Source: Allonocardiopsis opalescens
GTDB lineage: Bacteria > Actinomycetota > Actinomycetes > Streptosporangiales > Streptosporangiaceae
Length of the DNA: 64,000 nt
Assembly (NCBI RefSeq): GCF_003002095.1
Contig: NZ_PVZC01000005.1
Span: 62,001 to 126,000 of the forward strand
Direction: 5' to 3'
This document shows positions 1 to 8,874 of the stretch, one piece after another. Position 1 is the first letter of the stretch. Every line of letters starts with the position of its first letter. Position numbers and translations under genes: made by a program. Under the pieces are notes generated by a model. That model worked only from the letters and a program-made list of their open reading frames with translations, had not been told where the DNA came from and ran no database searches.

Positions 1-245
1 TGGACACACACTGGATCTGGCAGGACGGCCAGGCGCTGACCCGCGAGCCGCCGCGCATCGCCGAGGGCGCGATCGAGGTGCCGGCCGCGCCGGGACTCGG
101 TGTGGAACTCGACCGGGAGGCGCTGGCCACGGCGCACGAGCTGTACCTGGAGCACGGCTTGGGCGCCCGCGACGACGCCGCGGCGATGCGCCACCTCGTC
201 CCCGGCTGGACCTTCGACCCCAAGCGCCCGGCGCTGGTGCGCTGA
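1..245 (+). CDS. gudD: Glucarate dehydratase, C-terminal part (5' end outside window)
   Basis: The visible 80 residues match the end of glucarate dehydratase, an enolase-superfamily enzyme that removes water from D-glucarate to give 5-keto-4-deoxyglucarate. The recognisable parts are the [13 protein letters not shown] stretch, HELY, the [12 protein letters not shown] segment and the ending [14 protein letters not shown], which closely follows the E. coli GudD C-terminus. The catalytic barrel lies upstream of the window, so activity cannot be judged. The stop codon is at 243-245. Galactarate dehydratase-like paralogues share this tail, so the substrate is inferred from family similarity. Confidence 0.85.
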   Translation, partial: DTHWIWQDGQALTREPPRIAEGAIEVPAAPGLGVELDREALATAHELYLEHGLGARDDAAAMRHLVPGWTFDPKRPALVR

Positions 246-348
246 GGCCGGATCCCGTCCCCGGCCCGGCCTACGGCGCCGTGCCCGCGCTCATCGTGGC
301 CGCAGTGCCCGTGTCGGAGCCGCGCGCCGCGGCCGCCCCGGTCGGCGG

Positions 349-1170
349 TCAGCCGCTCCGGCGGGCGCGGTAGGCCCGCTGGCGGCAGGCGGGCGAGCAG
401 TAGCTGCGCGGCCGGCCCGCGGCGGGGCGCTCGACGGGCCTGCCGCACACCTCGCACTTGCTTTCGTCACGGCTTTCGTCACGGACGCGGGCCTCGATCC
501 CGTCGAGCACCCGCTGCAGGCCGAACTCGAAGGGGTCGAGCGGAGTGTCGTAGGCGCCCTGCTCGTACAGGCGGCTCAGGGTGGGATAGCGGTCGAAGTG
601 CGCGAACAGGGAGTCGCGCCGGTTCCACCACTCCTGGTCGCTCACCCCGGTGCTGCGCTCGGCGCGCACCGCCACCGCCGACTGGCGGGCCGCGCTGCCC
701 GCCAGTCCGGCCAGCAGCTCCACCGACGCGACCACCTCGGCGGGCGGCAGGCCGGTGCGCGCCACGATCTCCAGTCCGCGCTCGAAGGCGGCCACGGCGC
801 GCGGCCCCGGCACGTGCCGGACGTCGACCGTCTCCACCAGCCACGGGTGGCGCCGGTACGCCTCCCGCTCCCGCCTGGCCCAGGTCTCCAACTCCGCGCG
901 CCACTCGGCGGCGCCTTTGGCGCCGGACGGCTCGTGCTCGTCGTGGACCGCGTCGCGCATGAGGTCGAGCAGCTCCGTCTTGCCCGGCACATGCCGGTAG
1001 AGCGCCATCGTGGTGAAGCCGAGCCGTTCGGCCAGCCGCCGCATCGAGACGGCGGCCAGCCCCTCGGCGTCGGCCAGCTCCACCGCGGCGCGCACGATCC
1101 GCTCCAGGCTGAGGCCGCGGCGGGCCCCGGTGCCCCACAGCAGCTCCGTACTGCGCTCGGGATCGGCCAT
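349..1170 (-). CDS. TetR-family regulator with C-terminal zinc-finger-like tail
   Basis: A 273-residue transcriptional repressor. The N-terminal helix-turn-helix contains VSMRRLAERLGFTTMALYRHVPGKTELLDLM, the pattern of TetR proteins with a tetracycline-repressor-type C-terminal domain. The last 40 residues are an addition: CEVC, then YCSPAC followed by an Arg-rich end, four cysteines spaced like a small zinc ribbon. It is divergent from the beta-helix gene at 1241, and a 7-bp inverted repeat lies between them, so control of that gene and of itself is likely. ATG at 1170 is preceded by a GGGGGAG ribosome site. The inducer is unknown. Confidence 0.85.
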   Translation of the reverse strand: MADPERSTELLWGTGARRGLSLERIVRAAVELADAEGLAAVSMRRLAERLGFTTMALYRHVPGKTELLDLMRDAVHDEHEPSGAKGAAEWRAELETWARREREAYRRHPWLVETVDVRHVPGPRAVAAFERGLEIVARTGLPPAEVVASVELLAGLAGSAARQSAVAVRAERSTGVSDQEWWNRRDSLFAHFDRYPTLSRLYEQGAYDTPLDPFEFGLQRVLDGIEARVRDESRDESKCEVCGRPVERPAAGRPRSYCSPACRQRAYRARRSG

Positions 1171-1195
1171 CCACTCCCCCTTGTCATGTATATGC

Positions 1196-1223
1196 TGTCT
1201 ACCAGAAGTGTACGTTGTAGACA
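1196..1223. promoter_or_regulatory. Inverted repeat operator between TetR gene and beta-helix gene
   Basis: TGTCTAC at 1196-1202 and its exact reverse complement GTAGACA at 1217-1223, separated by 14 bp, sit in the 70-bp divergent intergenic region. This is the expected place for the operator of the neighbouring TetR protein. The binding assignment is inferred from position. Confidence 0.55.
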
Positions 1224-1240
1224 TACGAAGGAGGAGTCCG

Positions 1241-2995
1241 ATGATCTTCGTCGACCCGTCTGGCGACGATGCGGGACCCGGCACCGCCGAGCGGCCGTTC
1301 GCGACCCTGGAGCGGGCCCGCGACGCGGCCGCGCCGGGAGACGTGGTCCAGCTCAGAGCCGGCACCTACCGCCTCGCCGACACCTTCCGGCTGTCGGCCG
1401 AGCACTCCGGCGTCAGCTACCAGGCGTACGGCTTCGGCACCGGCACGCAGGAGGAGGTGGTGCTCAGCGGCGGACGCCGGGTCACCGGCTGGACCGCCGG
1501 CGCCGACGGCACCCACCGCGCCGAACTGCCCGGCCCGGCGCCCCGCCAGCTGTACGTGCGCGGGCGCCGCGCCGAACGCTCCTCCGTCCCGCTGGCGGAC
1601 CAGGGCCTGGTCCGCACCGCGGACGGCTACACCGTCGACGGCACCGGGCCTCAGTCCTGGCGCGGCGACGTGGAGATCGTCTACCGGGGCGCCTATCCGT
1701 GGTCGGAGGCGCGCTGCCCGGTGGCGTCCGTCTCCGGCGACGCGCGCTCGACCACCATCGAGATGGCCCGCCCCGCCTTCGAACGCGCCGCGCGCCTCTA
1801 CCACTGGGTCATCTCCTGGCAGAGCCCCGACGCCACCGACACCGGCGGCGAGGACGCCTACGCCGTCGACTCCCCCACCTCCGCCGAGAACAGCCCCGCC
1901 TTCCTCACCGACGGCACCTTCGCCACCGAAGGCACGGTCGTGCACCTGCGCCCGCACCGCGCCGACGAACTCGACGACGTGGTGGCGCCGGTGCTGGAGA
2001 CCCTGGTGCACGCACGCGGCGCGCACGACATCGCCTTCCGCGGCATCACCTTCGCCGAGGCGACCTGGCGGCACCCGTCCTCGCCCATGGGCTTCCTGCA
2101 CTACCACGGCAACGGCTACGACGACGGCACCGGAGATCTCCAGGTCATCACCTTCGCCGAGGGGCAGGGCCAGGTGACCGTGCCGACCGGCGAGGCGAGC
2201 ATCCCCGGCAACGTCCTCTTCGAGGACTGCTCCCGGGTCACCCTGGCGGGCTGCCGCTTCACCCGGCTCGGCGGTGTCGCGCTGGAGTTCCGCGGCGCGG
2301 GCACCGGGAACGCCGTGCTCGGCGGCGAGATATCCGAGATCGCGGGCGGCGGCCTGGTGATCGGCGCCGGGGCGCGCGAGCACCGCGTGGCGGACACCCG
2401 CGTCCACCGGATCGGCCTGGACTACCACGGATCGCCGGCCGTACTGGTCACCGGCTCCGACGGCACCGTCATCGCGCACAACGAGATCCGCGAGCTGCCG
2501 CACGCGGGCATCGTCGTCTACGAGGGGCGCGGCACCCAGGTGCTGAACAACCTCGTCCACGACACCATGCGGGTGCTCGCCGACGGAGGCGGTATCTACC
2601 TGTCGGGACCGCAGGGCGGCTCCTACGCCAGCGGCGCGCTGGTCCGCGGCAACGTCGTCCGCGACACCGTGACCCCGTGGAACTTCGCCCTGTACCCCGA
2701 CTACGGCGCCGCGTGGGTCACCGTCCAGGGCAATATCGTGCAGCGGGCCGACAAGGCGGCCGCGCTGGAGGTGTCGCCGCCGCAGCGGCACGTCGCCTTC
2801 GTCGGCAACCTGTGGGACGCCGACCCCGGCCCGGCGCCCGCCGGCACCCTGCTCGCCGACAACAGGGTGCTCCCGGCCGACGCCTTCGACACCGACCCGG
2901 TCGCCGCCGACATCGCGGCGGCCGCCGGACCCCGTCCGCCCCGCGAGCACGCGGCGGGCGACGAGCACGCAGCGGCCCGCGCGGGAGGGGAGTGA
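1241..2995 (+). CDS. Right-handed parallel beta-helix protein
   Basis: A 584-residue protein with the start typical of DUF1565/pectate-lyase-like folds (FVDPSGDDAGPGTAERPFATLERARDAA, then GDVVQLRAGTYR). Repeated short N-and-G-containing turns follow (VLFEDCSRVTLAGC, GTVIAHNEIRELPHAGIVVYEG, TQVLNNLVHDTM, GALVRGNVVRDT), each one coil of a beta-helix. Such proteins usually bind or cleave polysaccharides. No signal peptide is visible, so a cytoplasmic enzyme or non-classical export is possible, and the substrate is unknown. The start is set by GAAGGAGGAG upstream of ATG 1241. The gene runs 2 bp from the next start, so the two are probably co-transcribed. Confidence 0.75.
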   Translation: MIFVDPSGDDAGPGTAERPFATLERARDAAAPGDVVQLRAGTYRLADTFRLSAEHSGVSYQAYGFGTGTQEEVVLSGGRRVTGWTAGADGTHRAELPGPAPRQLYVRGRRAERSSVPLADQGLVRTADGYTVDGTGPQSWRGDVEIVYRGAYPWSEARCPVASVSGDARSTTIEMARPAFERAARLYHWVISWQSPDATDTGGEDAYAVDSPTSAENSPAFLTDGTFATEGTVVHLRPHRADELDDVVAPVLETLVHARGAHDIAFRGITFAEATWRHPSSPMGFLHYHGNGYDDGTGDLQVITFAEGQGQVTVPTGEASIPGNVLFEDCSRVTLAGCRFTRLGGVALEFRGAGTGNAVLGGEISEIAGGGLVIGAGAREHRVADTRVHRIGLDYHGSPAVLVTGSDGTVIAHNEIRELPHAGIVVYEGRGTQVLNNLVHDTMRVLADGGGIYLSGPQGGSYASGALVRGNVVRDTVTPWNFALYPDYGAAWVTVQGNIVQRADKAAALEVSPPQRHVAFVGNLWDADPGPAPAGTLLADNRVLPADAFDTDPVAADIAAAAGPRPPREHAAGDEHAAARAGGE

Positions 2996-2997
2996 CC

Positions 2998-3771
2998 ATG
3001 CCGGACTGGACCACCGTCCCCATCCTGCCCTGCGCGGACATCGACGAGATCATCGACTTCTACCGCCTGCTCGGCTTCGAGCGCGGCTACCGGCAGACCC
3101 GGCCGAACCCCAGCGCCAGCGTCGCACGCGACGGCATCGAACTGCAGTTCGCCGCCATCGACGGCTTCGACCCGGAGTCCTCCTACGGCTCGTGCATCAT
3201 CGCCGTCGACGACACCGCCACCGTGTTCGAGGAGTTCGCGGCCGGCCTCCGCGCCGCACACGGCAAGCTGCCGCTGGCCGGCATCCCGCGCATCACCCGC
3301 CCCCGCCGCCGACGCAACTCCGGCCCCGCGCCCGGCTTCACCGTGGTCGACCCCGGCGGCAACTGGATCCGCTTCTTCACCAGGCCCGGCAGCACACCCG
3401 CCCCGGCCGAAGAAGTTCCGACCGGACCGCTCGCCCGGAGCCTGGAGAACGCCGTCGTACTCGGCGATTCCAAGGGCGACACCCGGCAGGCCGCCAAGAT
3501 CCTGGACGGCGCCCTCGCCCGGCACGGCACCACCGCCCCAGCGGCCGCCCTGGTGACCGCCTTCGCCTACCGAGCCGAACTGGCCATCAGACTGGACGAC
3601 CCCGGCACGGCACGCACCCTCCTCGACCGCGTCCGAGCCACCCCCTTGGACGCCACCGAACGCGCCCGACTCACCGACACCTTGGCCGCGGCGGCCGAGC
3701 TGGAGAGCGCCATCGGGACGATCGCCGAACCGGCGCCGGACCCCGGTGCGGCCCGCCACGACAGCGGGTGA
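2998..3771 (+). CDS. VOC (glyoxalase/bleomycin-resistance) domain protein with C-terminal extension
   Basis: 257 residues. Residues 1-125 form a vicinal-oxygen-chelate fold: PILPCADIDEIIDFYRLLGF at the start, GIELQFAAIDG in the middle, and FTVVDPGGNWIRFF as the final strand. Members include bleomycin-binding proteins and metal-dependent lyases or dioxygenases. Residues 140-235 are an Ala-rich helical extension (AKILDGALARHG, LARHGTTAPAAALVTAFAYRAELAIRL) that looks like a TPR-type helical repeat. ATG 2998 overlaps the ribosome site zone of the beta-helix gene, giving a two-gene operon. The function is not known. Confidence 0.75.
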   Translation: MPDWTTVPILPCADIDEIIDFYRLLGFERGYRQTRPNPSASVARDGIELQFAAIDGFDPESSYGSCIIAVDDTATVFEEFAAGLRAAHGKLPLAGIPRITRPRRRRNSGPAPGFTVVDPGGNWIRFFTRPGSTPAPAEEVPTGPLARSLENAVVLGDSKGDTRQAAKILDGALARHGTTAPAAALVTAFAYRAELAIRLDDPGTARTLLDRVRATPLDATERARLTDTLAAAAELESAIGTIAEPAPDPGAARHDSG

Positions 3772-3831
3772 GGCGCGCGGACTCGTATGCTCTCTGTCCA
3801 CGGTCGCCGCGACGGGAAGGGGGCGTCCGGC

Positions 3832-4920
3832 GTGGTGCGGGACGGAGCGGAGCCGGCGCGGGCGGCCGCGCCCCAGCCGGGCGGCTGCCTTGAGCTGCTG
3901 GTCGTGCTGCGTAGCGGCGTCACCCTGGTCACCTGGTGGCTCTGCTCGGCGGTGCTGCTGGGCGTGCTGGCGCTCGGCGGGGACGGGCCGGGCGGGGTCG
4001 ACGGGCTGATCGCGGTCACCGGGGTGCTGGCCGTCGCGGGGCCCGTGCTGCTGTACGTGTTGGTCAAACCGCTGTGCCTGGCCGGGCGGCTGCTCGCCCG
4101 CCGCTTCGGCCGGCACCGGGTCACCGGCGCCCTGGTCCTGCTGTACGTGCTGGTCATCGTGGCGGCCGCGCTCGCCGGGCTGGTGGACGGCAGCGCCGGA
4201 ACGGGTGTCGGCGTCGGCGTCCTGGCGGCGTCCGTGCTGACGCCCCCGGTGGCGGTCTACGCCGCGCTGCGCCGCGACCGGCTGCCCGAGGACGGCGAGG
4301 CCGCCGCCCAGCGGGCGCGGGCGGCCGGGGCCCGCCGCCAGGACCTGGCCTGGCGCGCGAAGCTGCGCGACTACACCGGACGGGCGCCCGCCGTCCGCTT
4401 CGGCGACGAGGTGCTGCACCGGGAGCGGATGCCGCTGGCCTGGACCCTGCTGTGCCTGAGCGGATACGCCGCCGGAATCACCTGGATGTGGGTCGACCTG
4501 GACGCCCCCGACCACCAGGACCTCACCGCGTGGCTGCTGATCTCGGGGGTGCTGCTGCTGTTCCCGGTGGCCCCGCTGCTGATCGAGCCCGCCATGAAGT
4601 TCCGCTACAACCGGATCACGCTCACACCGGAGGTGCTGAGGGTGGGGCGGCACCGCGTCGCCGTGGCCGAACTGCTGCCCGGCCGGACGGCGTCGGCAGC
4701 GCCGGGCGCCCCGCCGCCCGCACCCTTCCGGGCCGCCGCGCGGCAACCCGGCCGGCTCCTCCGGCTCGGCGGCCGCCCCCAGTGGTCGGGCGCCCCGATG
4801 GGCTGGACGACCGTGTTCATCCCCACGACGCGCGACGACGTCCTGGCCATCGCGTCCCGCCGCCCCGAACGGCTGACGGCCGCCCTGTCCCGCGTCGCGG
4901 AGCGGCAGACCGTGGGCTGA
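3832..4920 (+). CDS. Integral membrane protein of unknown function
   Basis: About 362 residues with at least six hydrophobic segments (two near residues 20-65, one at 100-125, and a pair around 205-255), followed by a soluble C-terminal domain that includes RYNRITLTPEVLRVGRHRVAVAELLPG, a bacterial PH-like strand pattern. No catalytic motif was found. GTG 3832 is chosen because GAAGGGGG lies 8 bp upstream; an in-frame ATG at 3787 would add 15 residues without a ribosome site. The gene is transcribed toward the convergent LuxR gene. Confidence 0.6.
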   Translation: MVRDGAEPARAAAPQPGGCLELLVVLRSGVTLVTWWLCSAVLLGVLALGGDGPGGVDGLIAVTGVLAVAGPVLLYVLVKPLCLAGRLLARRFGRHRVTGALVLLYVLVIVAAALAGLVDGSAGTGVGVGVLAASVLTPPVAVYAALRRDRLPEDGEAAAQRARAAGARRQDLAWRAKLRDYTGRAPAVRFGDEVLHRERMPLAWTLLCLSGYAAGITWMWVDLDAPDHQDLTAWLLISGVLLLFPVAPLLIEPAMKFRYNRITLTPEVLRVGRHRVAVAELLPGRTASAAPGAPPPAPFRAAARQPGRLLRLGGRPQWSGAPMGWTTVFIPTTRDDVLAIASRRPERLTAALSRVAERQTVG

Positions 4921-4995
4921 GCGGACCGGTCCGGCACGTCCCCGCCTACGCCCCGCTGTCGGCTCCGGCCACCGCCGCCCACGCGCATCAACGCC

Positions 4996-5868
4996 TTACG
5001 GCACCCCGCCCGTGCGCTCGTCGCGCCAGCGCACGGCCAGCTGGGTGCGGCTGGTGCAGCCGGTCTCGGCCAGGATGCGGGTGAGGTGCTTCTTGACGGT
5101 CTCGGTGCTGATGAACAGGCGCTGGGCCACCTGCTGGTTGGTGAGGCCGTCGACGACCAGCGCGGCGACCTCGCGCTCCCTCGGGGTGAGGCGCCACGGG
5201 CGGTCCGTCGCCGAATCGCGGGCGCGCAGCAGGTGCTCGGCGGCGATCGGGGCGAGGTGCCGCCGCAGCGAGCGCATGACCGCCAGGTCGCGCGGCGCCG
5301 CGCCGCTGGGGTCGCGCACGGCCACGCCCACGTACAGGGCGCCCCAGGGGCCGCCGTCGACGACCATGCTCATCTTGTCGGGGATGCCGTTGGGGCGCAG
5401 GAAGTGCTCGACGTAGCGGCGGTGGGCGTCGGCGAGGGTCAGGTCGGCCAGGGTCAGCACGCCCCGCTCGGTGAGCAGCCGCATGGCGTCGGCGGTGAGG
5501 AAGGGGTCGTCGGCCGCCCACCGCGCGGTGTACTCGTCCAGGAAGTCCGGCGAGTACCCGCTCTTTATGCCGCCGCCGTCGCGCATGGCCTCGGCGAGGG
5601 TGGCGCCGTGCAGCACGGCGAGGGTGGTGTAGCCGAACCAGCTCTGCAGCGCGTGCAGCAGCCTCTCGCAGAAGACGGCCAGGTCAGGGGCGCGGTCGAC
5701 CGCTTCGAGGATGCCGACGAGCCGGCGGTAGTCCTCCAGCGCGAGCGCTTCGCCCGCCGGGAGCGGCCGTGCGCGGCGCGGCGACCGGTCGATCACCATG
5801 TAGGACTTGCGCGGGGCGGCGACCCGCGACACCGCGGACCTCGTGTGCTCTGCGGCCATGACGCCCAT
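4996..5868 (-). CDS. LuxR-type transcriptional regulator
   Basis: 290 residues. The C-terminal 65 residues are a GerE/LuxR helix-turn-helix: WRLTPREREVAALVVDGLTNQQVAQRLFISTETVKKHLTRILAETG. The N-terminal 200 residues are a GAF-like sensory region (LEAVDRAPDLAVFCERLLHALQSWFGY) with no recognisable ligand motif. No receiver aspartate is seen, so it is probably ligand-controlled. It is divergent from the SDR gene, with a TCGTG-N5-CACGA inverted repeat at 5952-5966 between them. Two in-frame starts exist, ATG 5868 and ATG 5859; neither has a strong ribosome site. Confidence 0.8.
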   Translation of the reverse strand: MGVMAAEHTRSAVSRVAAPRKSYMVIDRSPRRARPLPAGEALALEDYRRLVGILEAVDRAPDLAVFCERLLHALQSWFGYTTLAVLHGATLAEAMRDGGGIKSGYSPDFLDEYTARWAADDPFLTADAMRLLTERGVLTLADLTLADAHRRYVEHFLRPNGIPDKMSMVVDGGPWGALYVGVAVRDPSGAAPRDLAVMRSLRRHLAPIAAEHLLRARDSATDRPWRLTPREREVAALVVDGLTNQQVAQRLFISTETVKKHLTRILAETGCTSRTQLAVRWRDERTGGVP

Positions 5869-5997
5869 TATCCGCTCGCGCCGGCATCCGCGCCGCCCAG
5901 ACGCGTCTTCCACCTTTGGGCCGTACCGCTCGGCGGGGCGGGTCGGCATGATCGTGAGTCGCACGAGGTATCGCGATCTCCAGGAGAGCACACCCGT

Positions 5998-6861
5998 ATG
6001 AACGACCGTCCGAAGGCAGAGACCGCCGCCCGCACCACCCGGCGCTGGTTCATCACCGGCGCCAACAGCGGGCTGGGCGCCTCCTTCACCCGCGCCGCCC
6101 TCCGCGCCGGCGACACCGTCATCGCCGCCGTGCGCCGCCCCGAGACCGTCGCCCGGCTCGTCGAGGAGCACCCCGGCCGCGTCTCGGTGGTCCGGCTCGA
6201 CGTCGCCGACCCCGAGCAGTGCCGGCAGGCCGTCCACCAGGCGCTCGCCGACGGCGGCCAGATCGACGTCCTGGTGAACAATGCGGGCTACGGCCTGGTC
6301 GGCGCCGTTGAGGAGACGACGGAGGAGGAGCTGCGCGACGGCTTCGAGGTGATGTTCTTCGGCGCCATGCGGCTGGTCAGACTGCTGCTCCCGCACATGC
6401 GCAGGCGCGGCAGCGGCGCGATCGTGCAGGTCAGCAGCATGGGCGGGCTGATGACCTTCCCCGGCAACGGCGCGTACTGCGCGGCCAAGGGCGCCCTGGA
6501 GCAGGCCAGTGAGGCGCTCGCCGCCGAAGTGGAGCCGCTGGGCATCCAGGTCCTGATCGTGGAGCCCGGCGCCTTCCGCACCGAGTTCGCCGGACCCGCG
6601 CTGCTCGCCAGCGCGGAGATCGACGACTACGCCAAGACCGTCGGCGCCGTCCGCGCCCGACTCGCCGCCGCCGACGGCACCCAGCCCGGCGACCCAGACA
6701 AGGCGGCCGCCGCCGTCGTGTCCCTTCTCGGCCGCCACGACGCGCCCCTGCGCCTCGCCCTGGGCGCGGACGCCGTCCAGGCCATCCGCGCCAAGCTGGC
6801 CGCCGTGACCGCCGACCTCGACCGCACCGCGGAGCTGAGCCACAGCACGGCCATCGACTAG
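5998..6861 (+). CDS. Short-chain dehydrogenase/reductase
   Basis: 287 residues of a classical SDR. TGANSGLGASF near residue 18 is the NAD(P)-binding glycine motif, NNAGYG is the structural NAG motif, VSSMGG holds the catalytic serine, and YCAAKGALE is the YxxxK motif. The family reduces carbonyls or oxidises alcohols, and the substrate cannot be read from the sequence. The AGGAGAG ribosome site ends 9 bp before ATG 5998. The gene is divergent from the LuxR regulator, which is the likely controller. A GC-rich hairpin follows the stop. Confidence 0.85.
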   Translation: MNDRPKAETAARTTRRWFITGANSGLGASFTRAALRAGDTVIAAVRRPETVARLVEEHPGRVSVVRLDVADPEQCRQAVHQALADGGQIDVLVNNAGYGLVGAVEETTEEELRDGFEVMFFGAMRLVRLLLPHMRRRGSGAIVQVSSMGGLMTFPGNGAYCAAKGALEQASEALAAEVEPLGIQVLIVEPGAFRTEFAGPALLASAEIDDYAKTVGAVRARLAAADGTQPGDPDKAAAAVVSLLGRHDAPLRLALGADAVQAIRAKLAAVTADLDRTAELSHSTAID

Positions 6862-6874
6862 TCCGGACCGCCGC

Positions 6875-6900
6875 GCCGCGTCCGGGGGCCCGGGCGCGGC
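6875..6900 (+). terminator. Hairpin terminator after the SDR gene
   Basis: GCCGCGTCCGGG and CCCGGGCGCGGC form a 12-bp stem with one mismatch, 14 bp after the SDR stop. The next gene is convergent, so it can serve both sides. There is no T-tract, as is usual in actinomycetes. Confidence 0.55.
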
Positions 6901-7005
6901 ACAGGCGTGCCCGCAGGGCCGGGCGCCCGGACGCCGGACCCGGTCGGCCGGAGCCTTCAAGGTGCGATGCGTCGATGCGGAAGCCCCGGGCCCCAGCCGA
7001 CTCGC

Positions 7006-7737
7006 TCAACGGAATGGCCGGCCGGACGGGACCTGGCTCCTGCCCGGCCCTGCCTCAGGCTCCGCGGGCGGCAGGTAGGGGCCGAAGTGCTCGGCCAGCA
7101 GGTCGGCGACGGCGGCCGCGTCGCGGGTCCCGTCCACCTCGATCACCCGGATGCCGAGGCGGCGGGCCGAGCGCACGGCGTCGTCGGCGACGAGGCGGTC
7201 GCGGGCCAGCCGGTTGCGCTGCGCCCGCTCGGGATCGCTGAGGCCGAGGCCGAGCCCCGACGCCCGCGGCATCCGGCGCGCCTGCTCGCGGCGGAACTCC
7301 TCGGTGGGGACCATCACCACCATCCGCCGCGGCGAGTCCAGGAGCGGCGCCACCAGTTCGGGCCGCAGCCCCCACCCCTCCGCGATGACCGGCCGTCCCG
7401 ACACCAGCGCCCGCAGGTCGTCCAGCGCCCAGCCGAAGCGGACCGGGAACCCCGCCAGCGTCTCGGCGGCCATCTCCTCCGGCGCGGTGCGCACCCAGAC
7501 GTCCTCGGGATCGGGACCGGCGGGCGACCGGCCCGCCCTGACCCGATGGGCGACCCGCCGGTCGTCGTGCGCCCGGGCATCGTGGAAGTCGTAGTGGTAG
7601 ACGGTCACCCCGTACCGTCCGGCCAGCGCCCTGGCCGCGGTCGACTTCCCGGCCCACTGCCCGCCCCCGATCCACAGCGCCCGGCGCAGTGTCCCGAACG
7701 GATCCCACACCCCGCCGCCGTCCGGCCGCTGGTCCAT
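7006..7737 (-). CDS. P-loop AAA-type ATPase/kinase-like protein
   Basis: 243 residues with a Walker A loop GGGQWAGKST at residues 24-33, followed by VTVYHYDFHDARAHD. The arrangement resembles the uridine-kinase/AAA_33 group of small nucleotide-binding proteins. A later segment, GRPVIAEGWGLRPELVAPLL, resembles a Walker B region, and RREQARRMPRASG could be a lid with arginines. The C-terminus (RLGIRVIEVDGTRDAAAVADLLAEHFGPYLPP) is typical of these actinobacterial proteins. The phosphate acceptor is unknown. The gene is convergent with the SDR gene. Confidence 0.75.
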   Translation of the reverse strand: MDQRPDGGGVWDPFGTLRRALWIGGGQWAGKSTAARALAGRYGVTVYHYDFHDARAHDDRRVAHRVRAGRSPAGPDPEDVWVRTAPEEMAAETLAGFPVRFGWALDDLRALVSGRPVIAEGWGLRPELVAPLLDSPRRMVVMVPTEEFRREQARRMPRASGLGLGLSDPERAQRNRLARDRLVADDAVRSARRLGIRVIEVDGTRDAAAVADLLAEHFGPYLPPAEPEAGPGRSQVPSGRPFR

Positions 7738-8205
7738 ACGACGCCTCCGATCACGGGCACCCGGGTGCGACGCCGCGCGTCCACGGGCATGCGGATGCCT
7801 TCTGACGAGGATGGCAGGCATCGGGTCGGTCCTGATGACCATGGATCGTTTCCCGAGGGGCGATGGACCGGACACCGCGCTCCACGCTCCCGAACCGGGT
7901 AGACCGCGTGGGTGGCCGCGAGCGTCGCGGACAACGCCCGGCCCGTCACGGCCGCCGGACCGCCGGTCGGGCGGGTCGGCCATGGGTCCCGGTGACGTCG
8001 TGGCCGGTTCGGGACGGTGCCCGACGGAGCGTGTCCGGGCGCGTCGGTGACGCGCGGGATCGAGAGCGGTCGCGGGCCGCCGATCGGATGCCGTCACCGC
8101 GGGGCGGCGCGCACCCGGTGCGCGCGGCCTGGCGCATGCGCGCTATGGGCCCCAGGGCCGAGGCCGTCCGCTGGACCGTCCCCGAGTTCCCACCGCCCAG
8201 GGGGT
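7738..8205. other. 468-bp gap between ATPase and methyltransferase genes
   Basis: Both flanking genes are on the minus strand. The sequence is GC-rich without a convincing coding bias or a good ribosome site. I saw no repeat, tRNA or strong hairpin. It probably contains the promoter of the ATPase gene. Confidence 0.4.
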
Positions 8206-8874
8206 TCAGGCGCGGGCGTCCGTGGCCGCAGGACGGGCACCGTCGCGGAAGACGAGCAGGTAGCGCCAGAAGAGCAGCCTGCGGATCGTACAGCCCGGCA
8301 GCAGCGCCGCCGCCTCGGCGCGGACCTGACGCAGCGGCATCAGCGGCGGTCGTACCGGCGCCTTCACGCGGGTCCGGGCGGCCGGAGCGCGGCGCAGTGC
8401 ATCCCCCGCCGCGACGGCGAGCCGGGCGGCGGCGTTGACCGGCACCGCCGGCAGGCTCCACGCCAGATCGGCCGCCGTCCGCTCCGGATAGCAGCCCAGG
8501 ATCACCAGCACACCGCCGGGCGCGAGCGCCTCCCGCAGCGCGGCGACCGTGCCGAAGGGCACGTGGTGGATGCTCGCCAGGCACGAGATGTAGTCGTACC
8601 GGCCCGCCGGCAGCTCCATCCGGGTGATGTCCCCCTGCTCGAAACGCGGTCCGCCGTCCGTCCCGGCCGACAGCGCGCGGGCCACGGCGATGACCTCCGC
8701 CGCCGGATCGACCGCGTCGACCGCCACCCCCAGCCCGGCCAGCCGCCGCGCGAACCGCCCCGTCCCGCACCCGACGTCCAGCGCCGTCCGGCACCCGCGC
8801 GGCACGAACCGCAGCAGCAGCCGGTGGTAGTGGTCATTGTGGTCGAACGGCACCGTCCGACTGTGCCACAGCAC
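8206..8874 (-). CDS. Class I SAM-dependent methyltransferase
   Basis: 222 residues. Motif I is ALDVGCGTGRFAR near residue 30, followed by AVDAVDPAAEVIAVAR (acidic loop), FEQGDITRMELP and FDYISCLASIHHVP. The order fits a Methyltransf_11/25-type small-molecule methyltransferase. The N-terminus LWHSRTVPFDHNDHYHRLLLR is shared with many actinobacterial members. GTG 8874 is chosen because conservation begins there, although the open frame continues upstream to about 9333. The substrate is unknown, and no neighbouring gene suggests a pathway. Confidence 0.8.
   Translation of the reverse strand: MLWHSRTVPFDHNDHYHRLLLRFVPRGCRTALDVGCGTGRFARRLAGLGVAVDAVDPAAEVIAVARALSAGTDGGPRFEQGDITRMELPAGRYDYISCLASIHHVPFGTVAALREALAPGGVLVILGCYPERTAADLAWSLPAVPVNAAARLAVAAGDALRRAPAARTRVKAPVRPPLMPLRQVRAEAAALLPGCTIRRLLFWRYLLVFRDGARPAATDARA

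Noticed and set aside
100..3771. A very long plus-strand open frame across the TetR and beta-helix genes
   Set aside because: Stop codons are rare at this GC content; only its last part (VOC protein, from 2998) has family motifs and a proper start.
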